This document shows, in pieces, positions 24,547 through 34,307 of a DNA stretch of 64,000 nucleotides. A model generated the notes under the pieces. That model had not been told where the DNA came from. It saw nothing but the letters and a program-made list of their open reading frames with translations, and made no database searches. Position 1 is the stretch's first letter; every line of letters starts with the position of its first letter. Source of the DNA: Pseudomonas cremoris (GTDB lineage: Bacteria; Pseudomonadota; Gammaproteobacteria; Pseudomonadales; Pseudomonadaceae); contig NZ_JAAXCY010000002.1 in NCBI RefSeq assembly GCF_014230465.1, forward strand, positions 631,786 through 695,785, read 5' to 3'. Both the position numbers and the translations under genes were made by a program.

Positions 24547-27027
24547 CTAGAAACGGTAAGTGAGGTCGACGAGCAGACGCAGATCGCGTTCGCGATCACC
24601 GTCGTAAGGTCGGCTGATCAGGCTCAGGTTGGCGCCGGCCTCCAGAACATCGTTCCAACGATAACGTTGGCCGTAGCCGACCAGACCAATGCCACCGGTG
24701 GAATAGTCCTGTTGGCTGTAGGTACCCGCACCGATCTGGAACTGCTGACTCCACTGGGTCTCGTAGCGGTGATAGAGCACATGGTTGATGTTGATGACGG
24801 GCAATACGGTGAAGTCAGACTTCGGGTTGAAGTAGATCGTGTCTTCCTTGCTATTGCGGCTGGCGCCGACTTCCAGGCCCAGGTCCACTTGCACCCGAGG
24901 TGAGCTGTAGAGGCCTTCGCGGCCACTGAGCAAGGCTTCGAAACGGTCGTTGCCATCGCTGAAGTGAGAGGGGCTGAGGGTCAGTTTCCATTCGCGACTT
25001 TCGTTGGCGCGCCAGCGAATAAAACCGCTGCCGCCGTTGGCGGTGATACCGGCATTCAGCGCCCGCAATGGCGTGGTAGACAGGAGGTAGCCGAGGCTAC
25101 CGCCGTATTGCCAGTTATCGTTGATATCGCGGGCAATCGACACCGCAGCACCTTGCTTGGAACCATCGCCGTAGGAGTGGTTGGAGACCTCGGCTTCCAG
25201 CGTCATATCGCGAGTACGCCGTTCTACCCCGACCGTCTGCCAACGGTGCTGGCCGGTGCCTTCTTCGAAATCGGCGCGGGCATAGCCAGCGCCAGCGAAC
25301 AAGCGCCAGTCTTCGTCGATAGGCGGCGTATAGATACGGCTTTCAATACCCCAGTCGCGACTACCCGATACGGCGCCGGCCTCGTTGTCACTGCCGCCGC
25401 CGAAGCTTTTACCGGTGTAAGCCTCCACACGCAGCTCGGCCATGTCGTGTACATCGCGCAGACGGCTCAGGCGCTGCACTTGGCGGTTGTCCGGGTTGCG
25501 CGCCAGCACGTCATCGGTGAGCACGTCGAGTTGGCGCCACTCCTGCAGGTCCATCGCGGTGTAGGCCTGGCTGACTTCCAGGCCAATGTCACGCGGGGCC
25601 TGGGCTTCGGTTTCCTTGAGTACGCCTTCGGCGCGGCGTGGCAAGTCCCGGGCGCGATACATGTCGGCCTGGGCCAGGCGCAGGCCGACGTTGCCGGGGG
25701 CCTTGGCCACCAACGCCTCAAGCCCTGCTTCGCTGCCCGGCAGGTCGCCGCCGTAGACGCCGGCCTGGGCCGAGAGTTGCTGCGCGTCCATCCAGGCATC
25801 GTTGGGGTTGCCGATGGGCAAGCCCTTGAGTTCGACCCGAGGCTTCTGGCTGTTGGCGAGGCTGTTGGCGACTTCGCGGGCGTCTTCGCCTTTGTTGCTT
25901 TCCTGCAGGGCATAAAACAGTGCGGAGGTATCTTCGACCCGATCATCCGGCTCGGCATCCGGCGCACTCAACGCCTGGCGATACAGCGGCTCGGCCTTTT
26001 CCGGCTGGCGTTGATCGAGGTACGAAGCGGCCACCCAACGCACGGCATACGTGGGCAATTGCACACCTTCACCCTGGAGGGTTTCGTATTCGCGGATCAC
26101 TTCTGCGGTGCGCGCCCGAGCCTTGAGGGCACCCAGGCGGTCGATGCGCCAGCGCACCACATCGTCGTGAGCACTGGCGTCGGGTGTCCAGCGAGTGAGC
26201 AGTTTGTCGTAGTCCGCCAGCGCGCGGTCGGCGACCACATAGCGTTCTTTTTCGGAGCGGGTAGCGAACTCGGCCATGCGCACGCGCTCGGCGGCGAGGT
26301 CACCTTCCAAGCGACGCTGAGTCACCGGGTCCAGCAAGCCGGGACGCTTGGCCGACAGGCGCAGTGCCGGCTCCGGCAAGCGCGCTTTTTGCAGGGCGAC
26401 AATATATTCGCGGGCGACTTCCGGTTTGTCCCCGGCGCGGATGAACGCCTGGTCGAACTCAAACAGAGCGTCGTACTGCAAGCCTGCACGGGTCAACGCG
26501 TAGCCCAGCGCCATGCGTCGATTGGGGTCATCGGGCTTGGCAGCCACCAGCGCACGGGTGCGTTGCACGGCCTCGCTGGCTTGGCCACCGTCGGCCTGCG
26601 TGAGGGCCTGGCCCAGTTGCAGGTCGACATTATCGGGTTCACGCACCAACGCCTGGCGATAGACCTCAGAGGCTTGCGCCCACTGCTTTTGATTGCGGTA
26701 CGTGCGCGCAACCGTCGCCAGTGCCTGGGTGGTCAGGTTGCGATGCTTGCCCTGAGCCTCATATACCTTCAGCACTTCGGCATCCTGCCCGGCCCAGCCG
26801 GCGATCACGATATGGTCGCTGGTCTGGCCAGGGGTCTGGCGTTCGGCAGGTAGCTGGCGCAGCTGGGTAAGGGCGGGTGTGAAGTTGCCGTTGCGCGCCT
26901 GGATGATCAGGGCGTCATAGGCAGGATCTGCCATGGCAAACGCAGGCATCAGCAGTTGGCCGCATAAGGCTGCACCGATCAGCAATCGCAACCGGCCTGA
27001 TGCACTGAATGGTAGGTTTCGCAGCAT
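24547..27027 (-). CDS. pgaA: PNAG outer membrane export protein PgaA
   Basis: An 826-residue protein with a signal peptide (LMPAFAMADPAY). A periplasmic TPR superhelix follows (for example NVDLQLGQALTQADGGQASE and VGLRLAQADMYRARDLPRRA). The C-terminal beta-barrel ends in the outer-membrane signature LVDLTYRF. PgaA is the porin through which deacetylated PNAG leaves. It is the first gene of the operon. The ATG at 27027 has AAGGAAG 8 bases upstream and starts the signal peptide, so it is preferred over a longer start at 27087. Confidence 0.94.
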   Translation of the reverse strand: MLRNLPFSASGRLRLLIGAALCGQLLMPAFAMADPAYDALIIQARNGNFTPALTQLRQLPAERQTPGQTSDHIVIAGWAGQDAEVLKVYEAQGKHRNLTTQALATVARTYRNQKQWAQASEVYRQALVREPDNVDLQLGQALTQADGGQASEAVQRTRALVAAKPDDPNRRMALGYALTRAGLQYDALFEFDQAFIRAGDKPEVAREYIVALQKARLPEPALRLSAKRPGLLDPVTQRRLEGDLAAERVRMAEFATRSEKERYVVADRALADYDKLLTRWTPDASAHDDVVRWRIDRLGALKARARTAEVIREYETLQGEGVQLPTYAVRWVAASYLDQRQPEKAEPLYRQALSAPDAEPDDRVEDTSALFYALQESNKGEDAREVANSLANSQKPRVELKGLPIGNPNDAWMDAQQLSAQAGVYGGDLPGSEAGLEALVAKAPGNVGLRLAQADMYRARDLPRRAEGVLKETEAQAPRDIGLEVSQAYTAMDLQEWRQLDVLTDDVLARNPDNRQVQRLSRLRDVHDMAELRVEAYTGKSFGGGSDNEAGAVSGSRDWGIESRIYTPPIDEDWRLFAGAGYARADFEEGTGQHRWQTVGVERRTRDMTLEAEVSNHSYGDGSKQGAAVSIARDINDNWQYGGSLGYLLSTTPLRALNAGITANGGSGFIRWRANESREWKLTLSPSHFSDGNDRFEALLSGREGLYSSPRVQVDLGLEVGASRNSKEDTIYFNPKSDFTVLPVININHVLYHRYETQWSQQFQIGAGTYSQQDYSTGGIGLVGYGQRYRWNDVLEAGANLSLISRPYDGDRERDLRLLVDLTYRF

Positions 27028-27326
27028 ATCGTGAGCTTCCTTACACACGGAAAGCTGTAACGATAGGTGGTCCTGAGCAATTTGCATCAGGGTGTCGGCG
27101 TCTAGTGACCCGACCTAGCTTTCCTGTACGAACTATCCCCGACGCCTGTATCAAAAAGGACAAGTCATAACAATTGTTCAGAATTGGCCACTAATCTGAA
27201 ATATGAATGGGGGAGCGAACTTGCCTGCGCTAAGGGGCTACCAGTCGACTGGAGTGTCGATTGTTTGACCCTTATCGCGGGCAATCCCGCTCCCCCATTA
27301 TTTATTTCTGGGCGATGGCGAAATTC
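27028..27326. promoter_or_regulatory. Upstream region of pgaA with an inverted-repeat element
   Basis: About 300 bases lie between pgaA and the next minus-strand gene. The half near pgaA must hold its promoter and leader, where AACAATTGTT near 27170 is a small palindrome of unknown meaning. The other half is an inverted repeat listed separately. No gene is seen. Confidence 0.4.
27206..27299. repeat. Long inverted repeat, REPIN-like
   Basis: AATGGGGGAGCG (27206-27217) is matched by CGCTCCCCCATT (27288-27299), with further pairing of GAACTTGCCTGCG-like and CGCGGGCAATCCCGC sequences inside. It follows the stop of the DUF945 gene at 27327 and could end its transcript. The layout of two REP units in opposite orientation fits a REPIN. 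Confidence 0.65.
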
Positions 27327-28823
27327 TTACTGCGCCTGGCTCACGGCACCGACCTTGGCCATGACAAAACCAATGAACTGCTCGACGGTCATCTTCTGGC
27401 CGTTGAAGGTCACTTCATTGTTGGCGTAATGCAGCTTGGAAACGACGTCAGTACCCACCAGTGTTGCCAGTTGTGTGCCAACGGCCAGGCCGCTGACCAT
27501 CTCGGCAGCCATCTGGGATTGTTGCTCGATGGCTTGAGGATCGGTCAGGCCGCCGATCTGCGCTTGCAGGGCTGAAACGTCGGCGATCATCGGCTTGGAC
27601 AGGGTCAGGTTGGCGTCCAGCAGGGCGACCATCTGCTTGCCCAATTCAACCGGTGGCAGCTCCATGGACGCAGGCTTGGCCAAGTCCAGCAGCAGGGTTA
27701 ACTTGCTTTCACCGTGAGTGGTTTTCAGCGACAGGTTTTCCACCGCCACTTGTGGCTTGGCGGCCAGTACCTGGTTGACGTTGGCTTCGGCCAAGGCTTG
27801 CTCGGCGTCGGTCAGTTGCAGCTCGGGAACCGGCTGGTCGGCGGCGGCAGCGGCTTGTACCGGTTGCATCTTGTCTTGATACAGCTTGGTCAGCACCAGC
27901 ATCGCCGGGATATCGACGTTCTTCATGCTCAGGGCCATGGCGGCCGAACCAACGGGTTTGCCTTGGTAACCGATCTCGTCGATCTTGTAGTCGACACGGC
28001 CGGCCAGGTTGTTGTCTTTGGTTTCGCTGGTGTCTTTTTGTTCAAAGCCCTTGAGGGTCAGCACGGCTTTCTGTGGGCCGAAGGTCACCTTGGTGTCGGT
28101 CAGCTCGACGGTGTTCTGCCCGGTGTAGAAACCAAAGGAGGACTTCTCCAGGTTGCTCGCCACGGTCAGGCCGGCCAGTTCGGCTTCGAACGGTTCGCCA
28201 TTGGCATCGATCACGGCGACCTTGAGGCTGTTCATGTAGCCATCAAGCTTGACCTTCTGGCCTTCGGCGGTGCTGTCGAAGTCCAGGTTGGCGCCGGAGA
28301 AGCTCACCGACGACTTGTCATCCTTGAGCTCCAAGGGCAGCAATTCGACATTGCCCGTCACCGAGCGGTTGTAGCCGATATTGGCCACGCCCTTGAGCGG
28401 CGACACGTCTTTGCTGGCGGCGAACCATTTTTCGGTGGTGGCGTTCTTTTCCAGCGCGTAGTGACTGGTGGCCATGACCGGCAACCATTTCAGTGACACC
28501 AGGCGCGAGAATGGCAGCGGACCGTGCTCGATGTGGTCGACGAACAGCAACTCGGGGTTAGGGTTCTCTTCACCGAACACCGAACCTTGCCCCTTCAGGC
28601 GGTAATGCGCGGTGCTGCTGAACAGGCCACGGTCCAGGGACACCAGCTCCAGCGTCGCAGTGCCATCGACGCCGGCCATGGAGGTCTGCAGTTCCTTGTT
28701 GGCGTTCTGGATCGCGGTTTGCAGTACCGGCTCCAGTTGTTTACCGGTGTACCAGGCGCCGCCTGCACTGACGACGCCAACGGCGACAACGAAACCCAAA
28801 AGAACAACTGCTGGCTTATTCAT
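27327..28823 (-). CDS. YdgA-family (DUF945) protein
   Basis: A 498-residue protein with one N-terminal membrane anchor or signal (VVLLGFVVAVGVVSAGGAWY) followed by a long periplasmic region. The DUF945 pattern is seen in WYTGKQLEPVLQTAIQNAN, then SLDRGLFSSTAHYRLKGQGS, DHIEHGPLPFSRLVSLKWLP and VNQVLAAKPQVAVENLSLKT. The family is widespread in gammaproteobacteria as periplasmic or inner-membrane-anchored proteins of unclear function. It stands alone between hairpins and is presumably monocistronic. Confidence 0.85.
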   Translation of the reverse strand: MNKPAVVLLGFVVAVGVVSAGGAWYTGKQLEPVLQTAIQNANKELQTSMAGVDGTATLELVSLDRGLFSSTAHYRLKGQGSVFGEENPNPELLFVDHIEHGPLPFSRLVSLKWLPVMATSHYALEKNATTEKWFAASKDVSPLKGVANIGYNRSVTGNVELLPLELKDDKSSVSFSGANLDFDSTAEGQKVKLDGYMNSLKVAVIDANGEPFEAELAGLTVASNLEKSSFGFYTGQNTVELTDTKVTFGPQKAVLTLKGFEQKDTSETKDNNLAGRVDYKIDEIGYQGKPVGSAAMALSMKNVDIPAMLVLTKLYQDKMQPVQAAAAADQPVPELQLTDAEQALAEANVNQVLAAKPQVAVENLSLKTTHGESKLTLLLDLAKPASMELPPVELGKQMVALLDANLTLSKPMIADVSALQAQIGGLTDPQAIEQQSQMAAEMVSGLAVGTQLATLVGTDVVSKLHYANNEVTFNGQKMTVEQFIGFVMAKVGAVSQAQ

Positions 28824-28970
28824 GAAGTGACCTGATCAAATCCTGTGAGAAGTGGGCTGTCTTCCTTGAACCCGTGTGGGTTGGCTCAAGCCCGCCGAAA
28901 ACGGGGGAAGATTAGCACTGGCGGCCGCGAACGGCCCAGTTTTCTCAGAGGGGTCAGGCCAGCAGATGGT

Positions 28971-29615
28971 TCACCCGGTCGTTAAGGAATACTCCTGGTC
29001 GATCTCGTCCAACTGGTGGTCGAAGCTCTTCAAGCGCGCCGTCCAGGTGTACACCAACACCTCAAACTCGCGGTGTATCACGGCGTTGCCCGGCGTGTCG
29101 GCCTTGGGGTCGCAGAAGTCCAGTTGGTAGCGCTCACGGGCCATTTGCGTGGCGACGTCAGACAATTCCCGCGCGTTATTCAGCCAGTGCCTACCGTCGG
29201 CGACTTGTTGGTCCAGGGCGACGCATTGTTTTTTGAGGGCTTCGAGGCTTTTTTCCAGCGGGGTGCCGGTCAGCTCGCCCATCACTTCCTGAAAGGTGCG
29301 CCCAGGTTGCCAGTAGCTGCCCCAGAAATAGCGGTCGAACACGGTTTCGACACGGCGCAGCGCGACCTTGGTGTCCCAGATCGCCACGCGCGTCTTACCC
29401 TGTTCGAGCAGTCTTCGCTTCACCCGTTGGTTTTGGTAGGAAGCCCAGGCGACCACGCCAATCGACAAGGTGCCGATCACCAGGCAGGCGCTGTCGAGAA
29501 ACACCATGGCCTTGTCAATTTGATGGGCAAGCATGACGCCATAGAAATAAGCAGCCGATAACAACACCAGTGCGAAGAACACGCACCAGAAAGCGGGAGC
29601 ATAAGGGTTTTTCAT
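28971..29615 (-). CDS. Two-helix membrane protein of unknown function
   Basis: A 214-residue protein with two N-terminal membrane segments (FWCVFFALVLLSAAYFYGVM and FLDSACLVIGTLSIGVVAWA). A cytoplasmic helical domain follows (QRVKRRLLEQGKTRVAIWDT, LEKSLEALKKQCVALDQQVA, LKSFDHQLDEIDQEYSLTTG). The charged helices suggest a coiled coil. I recognise no family. The start MKNPYAP at 29615 is preferred; an ATG 21 bases upstream is also open. Confidence 0.65.
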   Translation of the reverse strand: MKNPYAPAFWCVFFALVLLSAAYFYGVMLAHQIDKAMVFLDSACLVIGTLSIGVVAWASYQNQRVKRRLLEQGKTRVAIWDTKVALRRVETVFDRYFWGSYWQPGRTFQEVMGELTGTPLEKSLEALKKQCVALDQQVADGRHWLNNARELSDVATQMARERYQLDFCDPKADTPGNAVIHREFEVLVYTWTARLKSFDHQLDEIDQEYSLTTG

Positions 29616-29696
29616 TATTGGAATCCCCATGAGCAAACGCGAGCTATGACCTGCGGGTCATCACGGAGACCCGCCTGTCAAAGCATAGCTATTTGC

Positions 29697-31139
29697 TCAG
29701 GGTTTGCTGACCGGTGCAGCGTGCGTTCGTCCGCTTTCCCAGCCGCCGCCAAGGGCCAGGAACAAGTCGATCTGGCTCATGGCAACCTGGGTGTTGGCCG
29801 CCGCCAGTTGCGCCCGCACGTCGGTGTAGGTGCGGGTGGCTTGCAGGTCGGCCAGGAACGACGCGCGGCCGGCCTGGAAGAAGCGATGGGTCTGCCCCGC
29901 CGCTTCCTTGGCCGACTCGCCGGCTTCGTTGAGGGCGTCGCGACGTTGCAGTTGCGCGGTGTATTGCGCCAGGCCCGTCTGGGTTTCACGGATGGCGTTG
30001 AGCACGACGCCGTCGAAGTGCGCCAGGGCGCCCTGGGTCGCGGCTTCCGCTTCATGGATGCGGGCGCGGGCGCCGTTGGTCGGTACCGACCAACTGATCA
30101 GCGGGCCAAAGCCCCAACGGTTGGTAGGTGCGGTACCCAGGTCATCCAGGATCCCCACGGTGCCGATCGTGGCGCCAATGCTGATGTCTGGGTACAACGC
30201 GCCGGTGGCCACGCCGATGCGCGCGGTGGCGGCCGCCAACTGGCGCTCAGCCTGACGCACGTCGGGACGGCGCTTGAGCAGCGCAGCACCGTCGCCCACC
30301 GGCAACAACTGGGCGATGTGCGGTAGCTCGGCGCAAGTGCCGGTGCCTGCCGGCAACTGGTCTACCGGCTTGGCCAGCAGCATCGACAGGCGGAACAAAC
30401 CGGCCTGGCGTGCCGCTTCGTAGCGCGGCATGTCGGCGCGCAAGGATTTGTATTGGGTTTGCGAACGGGTCACCTGGGTTTCATCGCCGCGCCCGGCATC
30501 ACGCAGGCGTTGGGTCAGCTCGGTACTCTGGCGTTGCAGGTCCAGGGATTCGTTGGCGATGGCCAGCTCTTCGTTGGCGGCGCACACCTGGGTGTAGGAA
30601 CGCACCACATCTGCCACCAGGGTGATACGGGCGATATCGGCGGCGGCTTGCGCGGCGTCGGCACTGGCCTGGGCGCTTTCAATGCCGCGTTGCAAGGTGC
30701 CCCACAGGTCGAACTGATACGAGGTACTGATGCCTACACTGCCGATGTTGGCCACCGGGACTTTTTCCGTCAGCAAAAACGCTTCACCGGACTCCTGCAA
30801 GCGCTGCGCCTCGGCCTTGACGCCGGCATTCCAACCGCCGGCGGACTCAGCTTGCTGCACCTGATAGCGCGAGCGCTGCAGGTTGGCGGCTGCCACGCGC
30901 AGGTCGGTATTGGACGCCATGGCCTGGCGCACCAGTTCATCCAGGCGTCGGTCGTTGTAAAGCTTCCACCAATCCGCCGGAACCGGCGCCGACACCACGT
31001 TGCTGCCCTCGCCCGCGATCTGCCCTTGCAGGTCGCCACGTTTGACGGCGGCTTGATCCGGCAACGTGTAGTCCGGCCCGACCATTTGGCAGGCCGACAG
31101 CAACAACCCTAGCGCAGCGGTTGCCAGGAGCCGGTTCAT
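29697..31139 (-). CDS. NodT-type outer membrane efflux lipoprotein
   Basis: A 480-residue OprM/NodT-family outer membrane factor with a lipoprotein signal (LLLSAC, Cys17) and MVGPDYTLP right after it. It contains the repeated OEP coiled-coil pattern (WWKLYNDRRLDELVRQAMAS, KRRPDVRQAERQLAAATARI and the matching QSTELTQRLRDAGRGDE). It is the last gene of a five-gene operon and supplies the outer membrane channel for the HlyD/FUSC pump, overlapping the HlyD gene by 4 bases. Confidence 0.92.
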   Translation of the reverse strand: MNRLLATAALGLLLSACQMVGPDYTLPDQAAVKRGDLQGQIAGEGSNVVSAPVPADWWKLYNDRRLDELVRQAMASNTDLRVAAANLQRSRYQVQQAESAGGWNAGVKAEAQRLQESGEAFLLTEKVPVANIGSVGISTSYQFDLWGTLQRGIESAQASADAAQAAADIARITLVADVVRSYTQVCAANEELAIANESLDLQRQSTELTQRLRDAGRGDETQVTRSQTQYKSLRADMPRYEAARQAGLFRLSMLLAKPVDQLPAGTGTCAELPHIAQLLPVGDGAALLKRRPDVRQAERQLAAATARIGVATGALYPDISIGATIGTVGILDDLGTAPTNRWGFGPLISWSVPTNGARARIHEAEAATQGALAHFDGVVLNAIRETQTGLAQYTAQLQRRDALNEAGESAKEAAGQTHRFFQAGRASFLADLQATRTYTDVRAQLAAANTQVAMSQIDLFLALGGGWESGRTHAAPVSKP

Positions 31140-32026
31140 GGCTTGTCTCCGTCTTTCACCTTGTCGCCGATGATCGACACCGTCGCCGTACGCCCGGCGA
31201 TCATGCGAAAGTCTGCCGGCACATCATCAAAGGCGATGCGCACCGGAATCCGCTGGGCCAGGCGCACCCAGCTGAACGCCGGGTTGACGTTGGGCAGCAG
31301 GTTGGAGCCGCTGGTGCGGTCGCGGTCTTCGATGCCGGCGACGATGCTCTGCACATGGCCGCGCAGACGGGCGTTGTCGCCGATCACGCGGATATCCACT
31401 GCCATGCCAACGTGAATGCCGTCGAGCTTGGTCTCTTCGAAATAGCCGTCGATGTGGAAGGAATTGCTGTCCACCACCGACAACACCGGGCGCCCGGCGG
31501 TGACGAACTCCTGGGTACGCGGCGCACGGTCGTTGACGTAGCCGTCCACCGGGCTGCGGATCACCGAACGATCCAGGTTGAGCTGGGCCGAATCTACCGT
31601 TACCTGCGCTTCGGCCAGGGCCGATTGAGCGCGGGCCACGCGGGACTGGCTTTCTTCCAACTGCTCGCTGGGCACCAGGTTGCCGAGGCCACGATTACGC
31701 TTGTACTCGCGGTTGGCCTGGGCCAGGGTTTCCTGGCGGTCAGCCACGGCGGCCTGGGCTTGGCGCAGGGCCAGCTTGAAGCGGTCCTGGTCGACGGCAA
31801 ACAGCACTTGGCCCTTGGTCACCAACTGGTTGTCGCGCACGTCCACTTGCTGGATCAAGCCGGACACGTCCGGGGCGATCTGCACGATGTCGGCACGGAT
31901 GTGCCCGTCACGGGTCCAGGGCGCAAACATGTAGTACATGACCATGCGCCATACAACGACGACCGCGAAACTCACGATCAACAATGTCAGGACTACACGG
32001 CCGATGGTCAAAAAAGGTTTTTTCAT
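31136..32026 (-). CDS. HlyD-family membrane fusion protein (AaeA-like)
   Basis: A 296-residue adaptor with one N-terminal membrane segment (RVVLTLLIVSFAVVVVWRMV). A lipoyl-type half motif follows (IAPDVSGLIQQVDVRDNQLV), then a helical hairpin and the second barrel half (DRSVIRSPVDGYVNDRAPRT, FVTAGRPVLSVVDSNSFHID). It joins the inner membrane FUSC protein to the outer membrane channel. Length and neighbours match AaeA of the E. coli aromatic carboxylic acid efflux system. It overlaps the DUF1656 gene by 4 bases. Confidence 0.92.
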   Translation of the reverse strand: MKKPFLTIGRVVLTLLIVSFAVVVVWRMVMYYMFAPWTRDGHIRADIVQIAPDVSGLIQQVDVRDNQLVTKGQVLFAVDQDRFKLALRQAQAAVADRQETLAQANREYKRNRGLGNLVPSEQLEESQSRVARAQSALAEAQVTVDSAQLNLDRSVIRSPVDGYVNDRAPRTQEFVTAGRPVLSVVDSNSFHIDGYFEETKLDGIHVGMAVDIRVIGDNARLRGHVQSIVAGIEDRDRTSGSNLLPNVNPAFSWVRLAQRIPVRIAFDDVPADFRMIAGRTATVSIIGDKVKDGDKP

Positions 32027-32232
32027 GTCATCAGGTATCGACTGAGTGAGTCCACCGCGCCCAGCAACAGCGCATAGAGCCCCACATTGAACAATGCCCG
32101 GTGCCAGACCAGGCGATAGAAGTGGAGGCGGGTCAACAGCCCGTGCACCACCAGGAACAACACGTACGTAATGCCCATCAGCACCAGCAGCGTGGGCAGG
32201 AACACCCCGCTGATATCCAGATCACCGATCAT
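32023..32232 (-). CDS. DUF1656 small membrane protein (AaeX-like)
   Basis: A 69-residue protein with two membrane helices (FLPTLLVLMGITYVLFLVVH and LFNVGLYALLLGAVDSLSRY) joined by the typical LLTRLHFYRLVWHRALF segment. DUF1656 proteins occur between FUSC and HlyD genes, as AaeX does in E. coli. Its role in the pump is not established. It overlaps both neighbours by 4 bases, which shows that the unit is translated as a coupled series. Confidence 0.92.
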   Translation of the reverse strand: MIGDLDISGVFLPTLLVLMGITYVLFLVVHGLLTRLHFYRLVWHRALFNVGLYALLLGAVDSLSRYLMT

Positions 32233-34307
32233 AAAGGCGCTCCATCGGGTAGCGGCGCTTCCACCTCGGTGCCGCCAATGAATTCCACACCCGGCAACAA
32301 CGCCAGGCGCAGGCCAGCCAGCGCGTGCAGCAAGTGCACACGGGTGTCGTCTTCGTCTTGCAGGCCCTGGCCGTTGAGGGCGCGGCGCGTGCGGTCGAGG
32401 GTCATCAGCAGACCGCTCGGCGCGGGCAAGCGTTCACCGGCCTTCAGGCAAGCCTTGAAGTAACCACCAACGCCTTCGACCACCTGGTTGAGCAACACCC
32501 GTGGCACGCCAAGGATGCGTGGCGAATAGGCCAGCAGGTCGAGCAGGTTCAGCGCCACGCGCAGGTCACGCAGGGCGATGCCGGTGTCCTGGTTGGTCAG
32601 CGCCAGGCGCGGCAGATGCTGCATCAGGCGGTCGAGCATTTGCGCGGCCATGTGCCGGTGCTCGGCGAGGGTGGCGGGTTCTGTCATGCCGACGATGTCG
32701 CGCCAGCTGAAACGGGTCAGGCGCTTGGCCGCCAGTTCCGCGCCGAAAGGGCGTGCGATCAGCGTCCAGACAAAGGCGAATAACAGCCCCACCGGCCCGG
32801 CCAGGTTGACGTTGGTGAAGTTGAGAAAGTCCGCGTCATAAGCGCCCTGAATGCTGATGAAGGACGAGGTGTTCACCAGCGTCAGCAACATGCCCAGGTA
32901 GAAACGCGGCTGAACCGTGAGCGTGCCAATGCAGATAAACGGCACGGCAAACGCCAGCACCAGCATGGGGAAATCGTGCAGGTTGGGCAGCACCAAAAAC
33001 AGATAAAGGCTGGCGAACAGCACCGACATGGCCGTCCAGAAAAAGAACCGGTAGATCTGCGGCGCCGGGTCATCCATCGAGGCGAAGAAGCTGCAGGCCA
33101 CGGCGGCCAGGATCACTGCACTGCCGCCGTCGGTCCAACCCAGCAAGATCCACAGCACCGAGGCGACGATGATCGCGCTGACGGTGGAAAACGCAGAGTA
33201 GAACATCAGGCCACGGTCGAGGAACGGCGTGAGCCGTCCCAGGCGCCAGTGGCGATAGACGGCGCGCCAGGTGTCCTGGCTTTCACATTCGATGGCAGCT
33301 TGCAGGCTGCGGCAGTCCTGCCACAGGTCGATCCACTCAGCCAAACGGTACAGGGCGTTGGAGAACAACAGCGTGTGCCGGTCGTCCAGCGTTTCGCCCG
33401 TGGGTTGCAGGGCGTCGACCTGATCACGCAGGGCGCGCCAGCTGTCCAGCGAGGCGTTTTTCTGACTGCGCTCCAGCCACTCATTGGCCGCTTGCAGCAA
33501 CGGCGTGAGTTTCTCCAGGAACTGCGGCGCACGATGTTCGACGGCGTACAGCGCATCATCGAGTTCTTCCACCACCGGCAGCAGGTGAATCATGCGCCCA
33601 CGCAGTTCCTTGGTGTTGCGTACCGTCTGCGGCCGAGCGCCTTCGTGGGGCAATTGGCCGATCATCAATTCCAGGGTGTTGAACGTGGCAACCATGCCGC
33701 CGCGCAGGTTGCTGACTTCTTCCGGGTTCACGTTGCGCGTCAGGAAGCGCTGGCTGTAGACCTGGGCGTCGGCAAACCACTTGGCCACCGAACCATCGAA
33801 CACAGGCATCAGTCGGCGCGGCCAGAACATCGCACCCACCACCGCCGCTACCGCGATACCGAGGAAGATTTCTTCGGTACGCGCCTCAGCCACATCCCAC
33901 ACCGCCAAGGGGTTATCCACCACCGGCAGAGCGATCAGCGGCAAGGTGTAGCCAGCCAGCATCAGGGCGTAGTTATTCGCGGTGCGCAGGTGCATGGAAA
34001 GGAACAGCAAAATCCCCGTCCACAGCGCAATCACCACCACCAGCACATACGGCGACTGCACGAACATCGGCACAAAAAACACCGCTGCCGCCGCGCCCAT
34101 GAAGGTGCCGATGGCGCGGTACAGCGCCTTGGAACTGGTAGGGCCGACAAACGGACTGGAGACGATGTACACCGTGGCCATCGCCCAATACGGACGCGGC
34201 ATTTGCATGAGCATGGCGATGTACAGCGCGATCATCGAGGCGGCGAAGGTACGCACGCCGTAGAACCAGTCGCGTGCGGGCGGAAAGCCGGCAAAAAATC
34301 CGTTCAA
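32229..34307 (-). CDS. FUSC-family inner membrane efflux protein (AaeB-like)
   Basis: A 692-residue protein with two membrane halves: an N-terminal block (ASMIALYIAMLMQMPRPYWA, VYIVSSPFVGPTSSKALYRA, AVFFVPMFVQSPYVLVVVIA) and a C-terminal block around STVSAIIVASVLWILLGWTD and FFFWTAMSVLFASLYLFLVL. A long soluble middle and tail lie between and after. This is the architecture of the aromatic acid exporter/FUSC family. With the HlyD and NodT proteins it would export small, probably aromatic, acids. The substrate is not readable from sequence. Confidence 0.92.
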   Translation of the reverse strand: MNGFFAGFPPARDWFYGVRTFAASMIALYIAMLMQMPRPYWAMATVYIVSSPFVGPTSSKALYRAIGTFMGAAAAVFFVPMFVQSPYVLVVVIALWTGILLFLSMHLRTANNYALMLAGYTLPLIALPVVDNPLAVWDVAEARTEEIFLGIAVAAVVGAMFWPRRLMPVFDGSVAKWFADAQVYSQRFLTRNVNPEEVSNLRGGMVATFNTLELMIGQLPHEGARPQTVRNTKELRGRMIHLLPVVEELDDALYAVEHRAPQFLEKLTPLLQAANEWLERSQKNASLDSWRALRDQVDALQPTGETLDDRHTLLFSNALYRLAEWIDLWQDCRSLQAAIECESQDTWRAVYRHWRLGRLTPFLDRGLMFYSAFSTVSAIIVASVLWILLGWTDGGSAVILAAVACSFFASMDDPAPQIYRFFFWTAMSVLFASLYLFLVLPNLHDFPMLVLAFAVPFICIGTLTVQPRFYLGMLLTLVNTSSFISIQGAYDADFLNFTNVNLAGPVGLLFAFVWTLIARPFGAELAAKRLTRFSWRDIVGMTEPATLAEHRHMAAQMLDRLMQHLPRLALTNQDTGIALRDLRVALNLLDLLAYSPRILGVPRVLLNQVVEGVGGYFKACLKAGERLPAPSGLLMTLDRTRRALNGQGLQDEDDTRVHLLHALAGLRLALLPGVEFIGGTEVEAPLPDGAPL

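Noticed and set aside
22549..26853. Plus-strand open frames of 458 and 629 codons opposite pgaB and pgaA
   Set aside because: pgaA and pgaB are complete and in operon order on the minus strand. The opposite frames show no family similarity.
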